A DNA stretch of 11,818 nucleotides from Pseudomonadota bacterium (GTDB lineage: Bacteria; Pseudomonadota; Gammaproteobacteria; Burkholderiales; Burkholderiaceae_C). Below the pieces are notes generated by a model. The model ran no database searches and was not told where the DNA came from. It worked only from the letters and a program-made list of their open reading frames with translations. The translations under genes and the position numbers were made by a program. The stretch's first letter is position 1. Every line of letters starts with the position of its first letter. The stretch is from NCBI GenBank assembly GCA_030918015.1, contig JAUPTP010000027.1:1-11818 (forward strand), read 5' to 3'. Positions 1 through 5,968 of this stretch are shown piece after piece.

Positions 1-266
1 CCGAAGCACCGCTCGCGCAGCCCCTGGTCGTGCACGACCGGCAGGCCGATGCGGCGCGAGATGGCCGCGGCGGTCTCCGCCGCGCGGCTCAGGTCGGAGG
101 CATAGAGCACGGCGATCTCCTCCCCGGCGAGCGCCTCGGCGACCCGCTCGGCCTGCCAGCGGCCGGTGTCGTTGAGCGGGATGTCGAGCTGGCCCTGGAT
201 GCGGGTGTCGACGTTCCAGGCGGTCTCGCCGTGACGGATGGCGAGAATGCGGGTGCCGTGGCCCAT
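1..266 (-). CDS. Histidine phosphatase family protein (phosphoglycerate mutase-like), 3' end outside window
   Basis: The first 88 codons of a histidine phosphatase superfamily protein; the rest lies beyond the left edge. Translating from the ATG at 266 gives MGHGTRILAIRHGETAWN, containing the RHGE signature (residues 11-14) whose histidine is the phospho-acceptor in this superfamily. It is followed by a QGQLDIPLNDTGRWQA stretch and by YASDLSRAAETA, the usual second conserved block of cofactor-dependent mutases and phosphatases such as GpmB or CobC. The substrate cannot be told from this fragment. The second catalytic histidine would lie in the missing part. The start is supported by a GAGGGGG ribosome-binding site, which overlaps the stop codon of the upstream PEBP-like gene; the gap is only 11 bases, so the two are probably co-transcribed and coupled. 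Family assignment is firm and the exact function is open. Confidence 0.9.
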   Translation of the reverse strand, partial: MGHGTRILAIRHGETAWNVDTRIQGQLDIPLNDTGRWQAERVAEALAGEEIAVLYASDLSRAAETAAAISRRIGLPVVHDQGLRERCF

Positions 267-277
267 GCCGCGCCCCC

Positions 278-913
278 TCAGGCGCCCGCGCCGAGGCGTC
301 GGTTCAGCGTGTAGCTGCCGGTGATCGCGGCCTGGCCGAGCACATGGCCGGCGATCGCCTCGCGCACCTGCGCACCGGTGAAGGCGCCCTCGACCGGGCA
401 GCGCGCCAGGTCCAGCGCGTACAGCGTGAAGACATAGTGGTGCACCAGGCTGTCGTTGAACGGCGGGAAGGGGCCGTCGTAGCCGAAGTACTGGCCCGAC
501 ATGTCGGCGTTGCCGGCGAACCAGCCGGTGTAGTCGTTCAGGCCGTGGCGCGCGCCGTGCAGCGTCTCGGGGCCGGCCTTGCCGCGGGCGGTGAAGCCCT
601 GGCTGAACTCGCCCTCGCCGAGCTGCGCCAGCGTCGGCGGCAGGTCGACCATCACCCAGTGGAAGAAGTCGACGCGCGGCAGCTCGGCCGGCACCTCGCG
701 GTCGGTCTGGTTGACATCGTCGCCGCGGCTGGGCACGTCCGGATCGTGGCAGACCAGCACCAGGCTCTTCGTGCCGGCCGGCAGATCGCTCCAGGCCAGG
801 TGCGGGCTGACGTTGTCGGAGAAGGTGACGATGCTGGCGTCGTCGGGACGGCCGGCGGCGAAGCGTGCGGGGATGCGGGCGCCGTCGGTCAGGCTGCTGC
901 TGCGGAGTTGCAT
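278..913 (-). CDS. YbhB/YbcL family PEBP-like protein
   Basis: A 211-residue protein of the phosphatidylethanolamine-binding protein (Raf kinase inhibitor-like, YbhB/YbcL) family. Visible family marks are the DPDVP motif at residues 57-61 (the CxDPDxP ligand-pocket segment), FFHWVMVDLP at about 83-92, and GYDGPFPPFND at 144-154 followed by HHYVFTLYALD, the typical GPxPP...HxY core. It is somewhat longer than E. coli YbhB, mainly because of a loop at about 62-82. No signal peptide or membrane segment is seen, so it should be cytoplasmic. The start ATG at 913 follows an AGGAAGG ribosome-binding site about 10 bases upstream. It lies 52 bases after the DUF1840 gene and 11 bases before the phosphatase gene. 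The physiological role of bacterial PEBP proteins is poorly known and nothing here settles it. Confidence 0.93.
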   Translation of the reverse strand: MQLRSSSLTDGARIPARFAAGRPDDASIVTFSDNVSPHLAWSDLPAGTKSLVLVCHDPDVPSRGDDVNQTDREVPAELPRVDFFHWVMVDLPPTLAQLGEGEFSQGFTARGKAGPETLHGARHGLNDYTGWFAGNADMSGQYFGYDGPFPPFNDSLVHHYVFTLYALDLARCPVEGAFTGAQVREAIAGHVLGQAAITGSYTLNRRLGAGA

Positions 914-965
914 GGGAGCGGTTTTCCTTCCTGGTTCAGGGGCAATGGCGGGGCGGCGAGTCGAC

Positions 966-1289
966 TCAGACGCCCCAGACGATGTCTTCCTCGGCGGCGC
1001 TGCTGCGCCGCAGCATGTCGATCAGCGGCCAGACGCGCTGGCGCAGGCTCACGCCCTTCGGGGCCGGCAGCGTGCGGCCCTCGGTGGCAGCCTCGGCCTC
1101 GGCACGGCGGCGCGCCTCTTCCTCGTCGCGCACCGCGGCCTCCAGGGCGGCGATCGCCTGCGGCATCTGTGCCGGCTGGAAGATGCCCTGGGCGGCGGGC
1201 TCGCGCCCGAGCAGCCGCATCAGCCGGTCACCGACCTCGGAGGTCATGATCACGTCGCCGGAGACCTTGGAGCGAAACTTGTAGAGCAT
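966..1289 (-). CDS. DUF1840 domain-containing protein
   Basis: A small protein of 107 residues beginning MLYKFRSKVSGDVIMT, which resembles the betaproteobacterial DUF1840 family; members are typically about this size. It has a middle helix rich in Glu, Arg and Ala (about residues 50-70) and a conserved-looking C-terminal part with LRQRVWPLIDMLRRS before the end DIVWGV. There is no signal peptide, membrane segment or recognisable catalytic motif, and the function is unknown. The start at 1289 was chosen over in-frame ATGs further upstream because those would run antisense-like through the acyltransferase gene, and because a good GAGGAAG ribosome-binding site lies 7 bases before this ATG. It is 56 bases downstream of the acyltransferase gene, on the same strand. 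Family recognition is from memory of the N-terminal sequence. Confidence 0.85.
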   Translation of the reverse strand: MLYKFRSKVSGDVIMTSEVGDRLMRLLGREPAAQGIFQPAQMPQAIAALEAAVRDEEEARRRAEAEAATEGRTLPAPKGVSLRQRVWPLIDMLRRSSAAEEDIVWGV

Positions 1290-1345
1290 GGCGGGCTTCC
1301 TCGAGCGGGGCATGATTGCCGGATCCGGTCGATTCTGCCCCAGGC

Positions 1346-2104
1346 TCAGGCCGGCGGCGTGTCGGACGCGATGCCAAGCGCCGCGGCGATGCGCTCGCGC
1401 AAGGCCTGCGACAGCGCGCGGCGGTCGCGCCCGGCCGACTCGATCGGCGCGAGGATGCCGATGCGCACCTCGATCGCGTCGGCCGAGGCGATGCGCCACA
1501 GGCTCTGCAGCAGCGTGGTCTCGCCGATGTAGGCCGCCGCCGGGCTGACCGGATGGCCGGGCTCGGAGAAGCGCAGCGCCAGCGGCTGCACCGGCACGCC
1601 GGCGGTGACCGCCGCCTGCAGCAGGTTGGCGTGGAAGGGCAGCAGGTGGTGGCCGTCGGAGGTGGTGCCCTCGGGGAAGAAGGCCACCGTGTCGCCGGCG
1701 GCCAGCGCCTCGGCCGACTGGTGCACCACCCGCAGCGCGTCGCGCTTGCTCTCGCGCTCGATGAAGATCGTGCCGGCGACCCCGATCAGCCAGCCCAGCA
1801 CCGGCCAGGCCTTCACGTCGGCCTTGGAGACGAAGCGCGCCTGCGGGCACACCGCATGCACTGCGGTGATGTCCAGCCAGGAAACATGGTTGGCGGCGAT
1901 CAGGTGCGCGCCCGGCGCGAAGCGCCCGTCCGGCCGCAGCCGCAGGCCCAGCAGCGCCAGCAGCTTGGCCGACCACCACTGGATGCGGGCACAGCGGTGC
2001 GCGGCGCTGGCGCCGTCGAACTCCCGCCAGGCGATCCAGACGCCGTGCAGGATGTGCACCAGCACCCGGCCGAGGCGCCACAGCGCCCTCAGGCTGCGCA
2101 GCAC
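1346..2104 (-). CDS. 1-acyl-sn-glycerol-3-phosphate acyltransferase (PlsC family)
   Basis: A 252-residue lysophospholipid acyltransferase. The catalytic HX4D box is NHVSWLD (His73, Asp78), and the acceptor phosphate-binding motif FPEGTTSDG is at residues 143-151. A hydrophobic N-terminal stretch (about 10-26) and another near 45-55 fit membrane association at the inner face of the cytoplasmic membrane. The expected reaction is acylation of lysophosphatidic acid to phosphatidic acid; some relatives acylate lyso-ornithine lipid (OlsA), and this cannot be excluded. Much longer in-frame extensions exist upstream but would overlap pyrC' almost entirely. The start proposed here is a GTG at 2104, 16 bases after the pyrC' stop; the ribosome-binding site is poor (GGCGGAC) and a second in-frame GTG lies 13 codons further in. 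The tight spacing suggests co-transcription with the pyrimidine genes. Confidence 0.9.
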   Translation of the reverse strand: MLRSLRALWRLGRVLVHILHGVWIAWREFDGASAAHRCARIQWWSAKLLALLGLRLRPDGRFAPGAHLIAANHVSWLDITAVHAVCPQARFVSKADVKAWPVLGWLIGVAGTIFIERESKRDALRVVHQSAEALAAGDTVAFFPEGTTSDGHHLLPFHANLLQAAVTAGVPVQPLALRFSEPGHPVSPAAAYIGETTLLQSLWRIASADAIEVRIGILAPIESAGRDRRALSQALRERIAAALGIASDTPPA

Positions 2105-2120
2105 GCGGTCCGCCCGGCGG

Positions 2121-3413
2121 TCAGCGCAGCTCGTGCGCGACGGTGCCGGCGACCAGCGTCGCGCGCACCCGGCCCGGCAGCGCCATGCCGGTGTCGGCGA
2201 AGGCGAACGGGGTGTGCTTGCCCTGGCTGTGCAGCACGTCGGGCGTGACCGGCCAGGTCTCGTCGGGATCGAAGACGCAGACATCGGCCACGCCGCCCTC
2301 GACCAGCCGGCCGGCGCTCGAGGCCAGCGAGCCCAGCGCATCGCCCAGCACCCGCACCGGGTCCGAGGTGACCCGCGCCAGCGTCTGCGCCAGCGACAGC
2401 TCCTGGTCCCGGCCCCACTTCAGCGCCAGGCTGAGCAGCAGCTCCAGGCCGGTCGCGCCCGGCTCGGCCTCGCCGAAGGGCAGCGTCTTGGCGTCGCCCT
2501 CGACCGGCGTGTGGTCGGAGACCAGCGCGTCGATCGTGCCGTCGGCCAGACCGGCACGCAGCGCGTCGCGGTCACGGCCCTGGCGCAGCGGCGGCGTCAG
2601 GCGCATCGCCGGGTTGAAGTAGCCGATGTCGACATCGGTCAGGTGCAGCGAGTTGATGCTGACATCCGCGGTGACCGGCAGGCCCTCGGCCTTGGCCTGG
2701 CACACCAGCTCGACGCCGGCGGCGCTCGACAGACGGCACAGATGCACACGCACACCGGTGGCGCGCATCAGCTCGAAGAGGGTGTGCAGCGAGATCGTCT
2801 CGGAGGCCACCGGCACGCCCGACAGGCCCAGCCGGGTGGCGACCGCACCGCTGGCGGCCACGCCCTTGCCCAGCCACGGATCGACCGGACGCAGCCACAG
2901 CGACAGGTTGTGCGAGGACGCATACATCATCGCGCGCTGCAGCACCAGGGTGTCCTTGATCGCCGCCTCGGCCTGCGAGAAGCCGACGCAGCCGGCGGCC
3001 GTCAGCTCGGCCATCTCGGTCAGCGCCTCGCCCTTCAGGCCGCGGGTCAGCGCGCCCAGCGGGAACAGCCGGCACAGCGAGAGCTTGCGGGCGCGGAACT
3101 TCAGCATCTCGACCAGGCCGGGCTCGTCGAGCGCCGGATCGGTGTCGGGCGGGCAGACCAGGCTGGTCACGCCGCCGGCGGCCGCCGCGTTCAGCTCGCT
3201 CTCGAGCATGCTGCGTGCGCGCAGCCGCGCGGCCAGGTCGACCAGGCCGGGCGCGACGACGCAGCCGCGTGCGTCGAGGGTGCGGCTGGGCTGGAAGTCA
3301 GCCGGAATGCGGCCGATGCCGACGATGCGGCCGGCGGCGATCGCCACATCGGCGATCTCGTCGCGGCCCGAGGCCGGATCGACGACGCGGCCGTTCTGGA
3401 TCAGGATCTTCAT
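2121..3413 (-). CDS. pyrC': Dihydroorotase-like protein PyrC' (probably non-catalytic ATCase subunit)
   Basis: A 430-residue amidohydrolase-fold protein resembling class I dihydroorotase over its full length: an N-terminal beta sandwich with [15 protein letters not shown], a barrel core, and a C-terminal return to the sandwich ending [11 protein letters not shown]. The metal site is degenerate. The DxHxHxR motif reads DLAARLR (residues 59-65), so both histidines are replaced by Ala61 and Arg63. The HxED segment reads RPVD (175-178). The PHHL segment reads INSL (253-256). The late Asp is kept in SDHTPV (Asp300), where active enzymes usually have DHAPH. In Pseudomonas such an inactive PyrC' (PyrX) is needed to assemble aspartate transcarbamoylase with PyrB, and the same role is inferred here. 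Its ATG overlaps the pyrB stop as ATGA, which fits equal synthesis of the two subunits. A working dihydroorotase should be encoded elsewhere. Confidence 0.92.
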   Translation of the reverse strand: MKILIQNGRVVDPASGRDEIADVAIAAGRIVGIGRIPADFQPSRTLDARGCVVAPGLVDLAARLRARSMLESELNAAAAGGVTSLVCPPDTDPALDEPGLVEMLKFRARKLSLCRLFPLGALTRGLKGEALTEMAELTAAGCVGFSQAEAAIKDTLVLQRAMMYASSHNLSLWLRPVDPWLGKGVAASGAVATRLGLSGVPVASETISLHTLFELMRATGVRVHLCRLSSAAGVELVCQAKAEGLPVTADVSINSLHLTDVDIGYFNPAMRLTPPLRQGRDRDALRAGLADGTIDALVSDHTPVEGDAKTLPFGEAEPGATGLELLLSLALKWGRDQELSLAQTLARVTSDPVRVLGDALGSLASSAGRLVEGGVADVCVFDPDETWPVTPDVLHSQGKHTPFAFADTGMALPGRVRATLVAGTVAHELR

Positions 3414-4372
3414 GCTTCGTTCCCCGCGATGATCGACATCACCGCCATGCGCACCGCGATGCCAAACGTCACCTGCGGCAGGATCACGCTGTGCCGGCCG
3501 TCGGCCACCGCCGAGTCGATCTCGACGCCGCGGTTGATCGGGCCCGGGTGCATCACGATGCAGTCGGGCGCGGCCAGCGCGAGCTTGTCCTCGGTCAGGC
3601 CGTAGCTCTTGAAATACTCGCCGGCGCTGGGCAGCATCGCGCCGCTCATGCGCTCGTTCTGCAGGCGCAGCATGATGATGACGTCGGCATCGCGGATGCC
3701 CTCGGCCATGTCGTGGTGGACCTGCACGCCCATCTCGGCCAGATTGCCCGGCACCAGCGTCTTCGGACCCACCGCGCGGATCTCGGGCACGCCCAGCGTG
3801 GTCAGCGCGTGGATGTCCGAGCGCGCCACGCGGCTGTGCACGATGTCGCCGACGATCGCCACCCGCAGCTTGGTGAAGTCCTTCTTGTAGTGGCGGATGG
3901 TGTACATGTCGAGCAGCCCCTGCGTGGGGTGCGCGTGGCGGCCGTCGCCGGCGTTGACCACATGGACATGCGGCGCGCAGTGCTGCGCGATCAGGTAGGG
4001 CGCGCCCGACTCGCTGTGGCGCACCACGAACATGTCGGCATGCATCGCCGACAGGTTGGCGATGGTGTCGAGCAGGCTCTCGCCCTTGGAGGCGCTCGAC
4101 TTGGCGATGTCGAGGTTGATCACGTCCGCCGACAGGCGCTTGGCGGCGATCTCGAAGGTGGTGCGGGTGCGGGTCGAGTTCTCGAAGAACAGGTTGAACA
4201 CCGACTTGCCGCGCAGCAGCGGCACCTTCTTGACCTCGCGGTCGTTGACCGCCAGGAAGGTGCTGGCGGTGTCGAGGATGTGCGTGAGCACCGACCGGGG
4301 CAGGCCCTCGATCGACAGCAGGTGGATCAGCTCGCCATGCTTGTTGAGCTGGGGATTGCGGCGCGAGAGCAT
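3410..4372 (-). CDS. pyrB: Aspartate carbamoyltransferase catalytic subunit
   Basis: A 320-residue aspartate transcarbamoylase, the committed step of pyrimidine synthesis, joining carbamoyl phosphate and L-aspartate. The carbamoyl-phosphate loop [12 protein letters not shown] is at residues 63-74, and the SSASKGES loop (92-99) supplies the active-site lysine. [10 protein letters not shown] (142-151) and MHPGPINRG (274-282) are the other conserved blocks, and the aspartate-binding loop contains MLRLQNER (234-241). All key residues appear intact. The chosen ATG at 4372 overlaps the last base of the pyrR stop (TGATG); longer in-frame starts would lie inside pyrR. The 3' end overlaps pyrC' as ATGA. 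There is no pyrI regulatory gene next to it, consistent with the class A type, in which PyrB pairs with a dihydroorotase-like protein. The roughly 15-residue N-terminal extension before HLLSIEGL is usual for this type, where nucleotide effectors are thought to bind. Confidence 0.97.
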   Translation of the reverse strand: MLSRRNPQLNKHGELIHLLSIEGLPRSVLTHILDTASTFLAVNDREVKKVPLLRGKSVFNLFFENSTRTRTTFEIAAKRLSADVINLDIAKSSASKGESLLDTIANLSAMHADMFVVRHSESGAPYLIAQHCAPHVHVVNAGDGRHAHPTQGLLDMYTIRHYKKDFTKLRVAIVGDIVHSRVARSDIHALTTLGVPEIRAVGPKTLVPGNLAEMGVQVHHDMAEGIRDADVIIMLRLQNERMSGAMLPSAGEYFKSYGLTEDKLALAAPDCIVMHPGPINRGVEIDSAVADGRHSVILPQVTFGIAVRMAVMSIIAGNEA

Positions 4373-4881
4373 CAGCGGGTCTCCTGGGTATCGCGGACCG
4401 TGAAGCGGAAGCGGCCGGTCTCGTCGCGGTCGAGCGCGATCTGCTGGGTGGCCGGCAGCGCGATGCGCGCGGCGGCGAAGGCGGCCTGGATCGGCAGCTG
4501 GCGCCCGCCCCGGTCGACCAGCACGGCGAGCCGGACCGAGGACGGCCGGCCGAAGTCGAACAGCTCGTTGATGACCGCGCGCGTCGTGCGGCCGGTGTAG
4601 AGCACGTCGTCGATCAGCACGATCGGGCGGCCGTCGACGCTGAACGGCAGGTGGGTCGCGTCGGTGGTCGAGCCCAGGCCGCGCGAGCTGAAGTCGTCGC
4701 GGTGCAGCGTGCTGGAGATGACGCCGTGCGGCTGGGCCAGGCCGAGGTCGCGCTGCAGCCGCTCGGCCAGCCAGGCGCCGCCGGACCACACGCCGACCAG
4801 GACGGCGTCGGGCTCGAGCAGCCCGCGCACGCCGGCCAGCAGTTCGCCATAGAGCGCCTCGGCATCGAGATGCAGACTCAT
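4372..4881 (-). CDS. pyrR: PyrR family bifunctional regulator / uracil phosphoribosyltransferase
   Basis: A 169-residue PRPP-dependent phosphoribosyltransferase of the PyrR type. The PRPP-binding motif [12 protein letters not shown] is at residues 88-99, followed by the family's [11 protein letters not shown] segment (121-131), which is diagnostic of PyrR over other phosphoribosyltransferases. Gram-positive PyrR binds pyr mRNA to cause attenuation and can also make UMP from uracil; the role in Gram-negative bacteria is less certain. The start ATG at 4881 is preceded by an AAGGA ribosome-binding site inside the end of ruvX, with a 4-base gap to the ruvX stop. A longer in-frame start would overlap ruvX and add only an Arg/Lys-rich, non-conserved stretch. 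The stop overlaps the pyrB ATG by one base, leaving no room for an attenuator between the two genes. Confidence 0.94.
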   Translation of the reverse strand: MSLHLDAEALYGELLAGVRGLLEPDAVLVGVWSGGAWLAERLQRDLGLAQPHGVISSTLHRDDFSSRGLGSTTDATHLPFSVDGRPIVLIDDVLYTGRTTRAVINELFDFGRPSSVRLAVLVDRGGRQLPIQAAFAAARIALPATQQIALDRDETGRFRFTVRDTQETR

Positions 4882-4885
4882 GGGA

Positions 4886-5356
4886 TCAATCCTTCGGTGG
4901 GTTCGTTTCTTCGGGGTCTTGTTCTTGCGGCGGCACCAGCGCGGCCACCTGCGCGGCACGGTCGAGCTCGTCGAAATGCTGCGTCAGCAGCAGCGCCGCG
5001 GCCGAGGCGTCGGCATCGCGCACGCCGGCGGCCAGCACCTCGGTGGTGCTGTAGCGCTCGTCGACCTCGAACACCGGCAGACCGAAGCGGCCCTGCAGCT
5101 GGCGCGCGAAGCGCTGGGCGCGGCGGGTGTTCTCATGGTCGGCGCCGTCCGGGTGGCGCGGCACGCCCACGACCAGCGCGTCCGGGCGCCATTCGCGGAT
5201 CAGCGCCTCGATCGGCGCGAAGCGGGCCTGGCCCTCGGCCGTGACGGTGGTCAGCGGCGAGCCGCGGCCGAGCATGCGGCTGCCGCTGGCCACGCCGGTG
5301 CGCCGCAGGCCGTAGTCGAACGCCAGATAGGTCTGGGGCGGACGCGACGACGTCAT
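4886..5356 (-). CDS. ruvX: Holliday junction resolvase-like RuvX/YqgF (pre-16S rRNA nuclease)
   Basis: A 156-residue RNase H-fold protein of the YqgF/RuvX family. The first metal-binding Asp sits in FDYGLRRTGVA (residues 13-23, Asp14). VVGVPRHPDG (62-71) is the second conserved strand and loop. VDERYST (98-104) carries the acidic residue of the third block, and DADASAAALLL (114-124) carries the last Asp. In E. coli this protein is needed for 5' maturation of 16S rRNA; an older annotation is putative Holliday junction resolvase. The C-terminal 15 residues are acidic and Pro-rich and probably disordered. Its ATG overlaps the yqgE stop as ATGA, and pyrR follows after 4 bases, so it lies in the middle of the coupled cluster. 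Confidence 0.95.
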   Translation of the reverse strand: MTSSRPPQTYLAFDYGLRRTGVASGSRMLGRGSPLTTVTAEGQARFAPIEALIREWRPDALVVGVPRHPDGADHENTRRAQRFARQLQGRFGLPVFEVDERYSTTEVLAAGVRDADASAAALLLTQHFDELDRAAQVAALVPPQEQDPEETNPPKD

Positions 5357-5934
5357 GCGTGCCCCGCCTCCTGCGACAGGAAGCCGGGATCGATGCCCAG
5401 CAGCGACAGCGCGCGCTGGTAGCGCAGCTCGGCGGGCGTGTCGAAGATGATGGCCGGGTCGGCATCGACCGTCAGCCAGCCGTTGCGCGATAGCTCGTCC
5501 TCGAGCTGGCCGGCACCCCAGCCGGCATAGCCCAGCGTGATGAAGACCCGGCGCGGACCGCGGCCGCCCGACAGCGCCTCGAGCACGTCGCGGCTGGTGG
5601 TCATCGCCAGGCCGCCGGGCACCAGCAGCGAGGAGGCGTAGGCGGCGGCGTCATCGGCCGGGCGGTCGTGCAGCACGAAGCCGCGCTCGGTCTGCACCGG
5701 GCCGCCGAAATGCACCGGCACGGCCGCCAGGTCCTCGCGCTCGAGGGCCATCTCGACCCGCTCGAACAGGCTGGCCACCGTGATGTCGATGGGCTTGTTG
5801 ATCACCAGCCCGAGCGCGCCGCGCTCGGTGTGTTCGCACAAGTAGACGACCGAACCCGCAAACTGATCGTCACCCATGCCGGGCATGGCGATCAGGAACT
5901 GGTTGGTGAGGTTGATGCTGCCAAGGCCGGACAT
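5353..5934 (-). CDS. YqgE/AlgH family protein
   Basis: A 193-residue member of the UPF0301 YqgE/AlgH family, close to the usual size of about 185-190. It begins MSGLGSINLTNQFLIAMPGM, with the family's typical NLTNQFLIAMP opening. ALGLVINKP (residues 40-48) and VHFGGPVQTERGFVLH are further conserved blocks, followed by FITLGYAGWGAGQLE near residue 140. The molecular function is unknown; the Pseudomonas homologue was named AlgH for an effect on alginate. Gene order with ruvX is conserved in many proteobacteria. The start at 5934 matches the family N-terminus; an in-frame ATG at 5997 would add non-conserved residues that lie opposite the photolyase gene. No Shine-Dalgarno sequence precedes 5934, and a TACAAT hexamer ends 7 bases before the ATG, so a leaderless start is possible. 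It is the first gene of the pyrimidine cluster. Confidence 0.94.
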   Translation of the reverse strand: MSGLGSINLTNQFLIAMPGMGDDQFAGSVVYLCEHTERGALGLVINKPIDITVASLFERVEMALEREDLAAVPVHFGGPVQTERGFVLHDRPADDAAAYASSLLVPGGLAMTTSRDVLEALSGGRGPRRVFITLGYAGWGAGQLEDELSRNGWLTVDADPAIIFDTPAELRYQRALSLLGIDPGFLSQEAGHA

Positions 5935-5941
5935 GGCGCGG

Positions 5942-5947
5942 ATTGTA
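5942..5947 (-). promoter_or_regulatory. Candidate -10 element for the yqgE-ruvX-pyr operon
   Basis: On the minus strand the hexamer TACAAT differs from the consensus TATAAT at one position and stands out in very GC-rich DNA. It is followed by seven bases and then directly by the yqgE ATG, so transcription would be expected to begin at or next to the A of the start codon. The hexamer 17 bases upstream (ATCTGC) is a poor -35 match, and there is no TGn extended -10. A chance match is possible, and the true promoter might lie inside the photolyase gene. Confidence 0.45.
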
Positions 5948-5968
5948 GCGATCACGCACACTGCGCAG

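Noticed and set aside
1346..2341. Acyltransferase with an extra 79-residue N-terminus starting at 2341
   Set aside because: The extension is Arg/Ser/Pro-rich, lies entirely inside pyrC' in another frame, and PlsC-type proteins start close to the GTG at 2104.
1605..3605. A 666-codon open frame on the plus strand opposite pyrC' and the acyltransferase gene
   Set aside because: Its translation is low-complexity Arg/Gln/His/Ala with no family resemblance. It lies antisense to clearly conserved genes and is a product of high GC codon usage.
4372..4959. Longer PyrR starting at 4959
   Set aside because: The additional residues are a basic stretch overlapping ruvX, while the ATG at 4881 has a good ribosome-binding site and matches the family N-terminus.
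5876..5968. Photolyase start at 5876 with 31 extra residues
   Set aside because: The added sequence is antisense to the conserved start of yqgE and is not photolyase-like.
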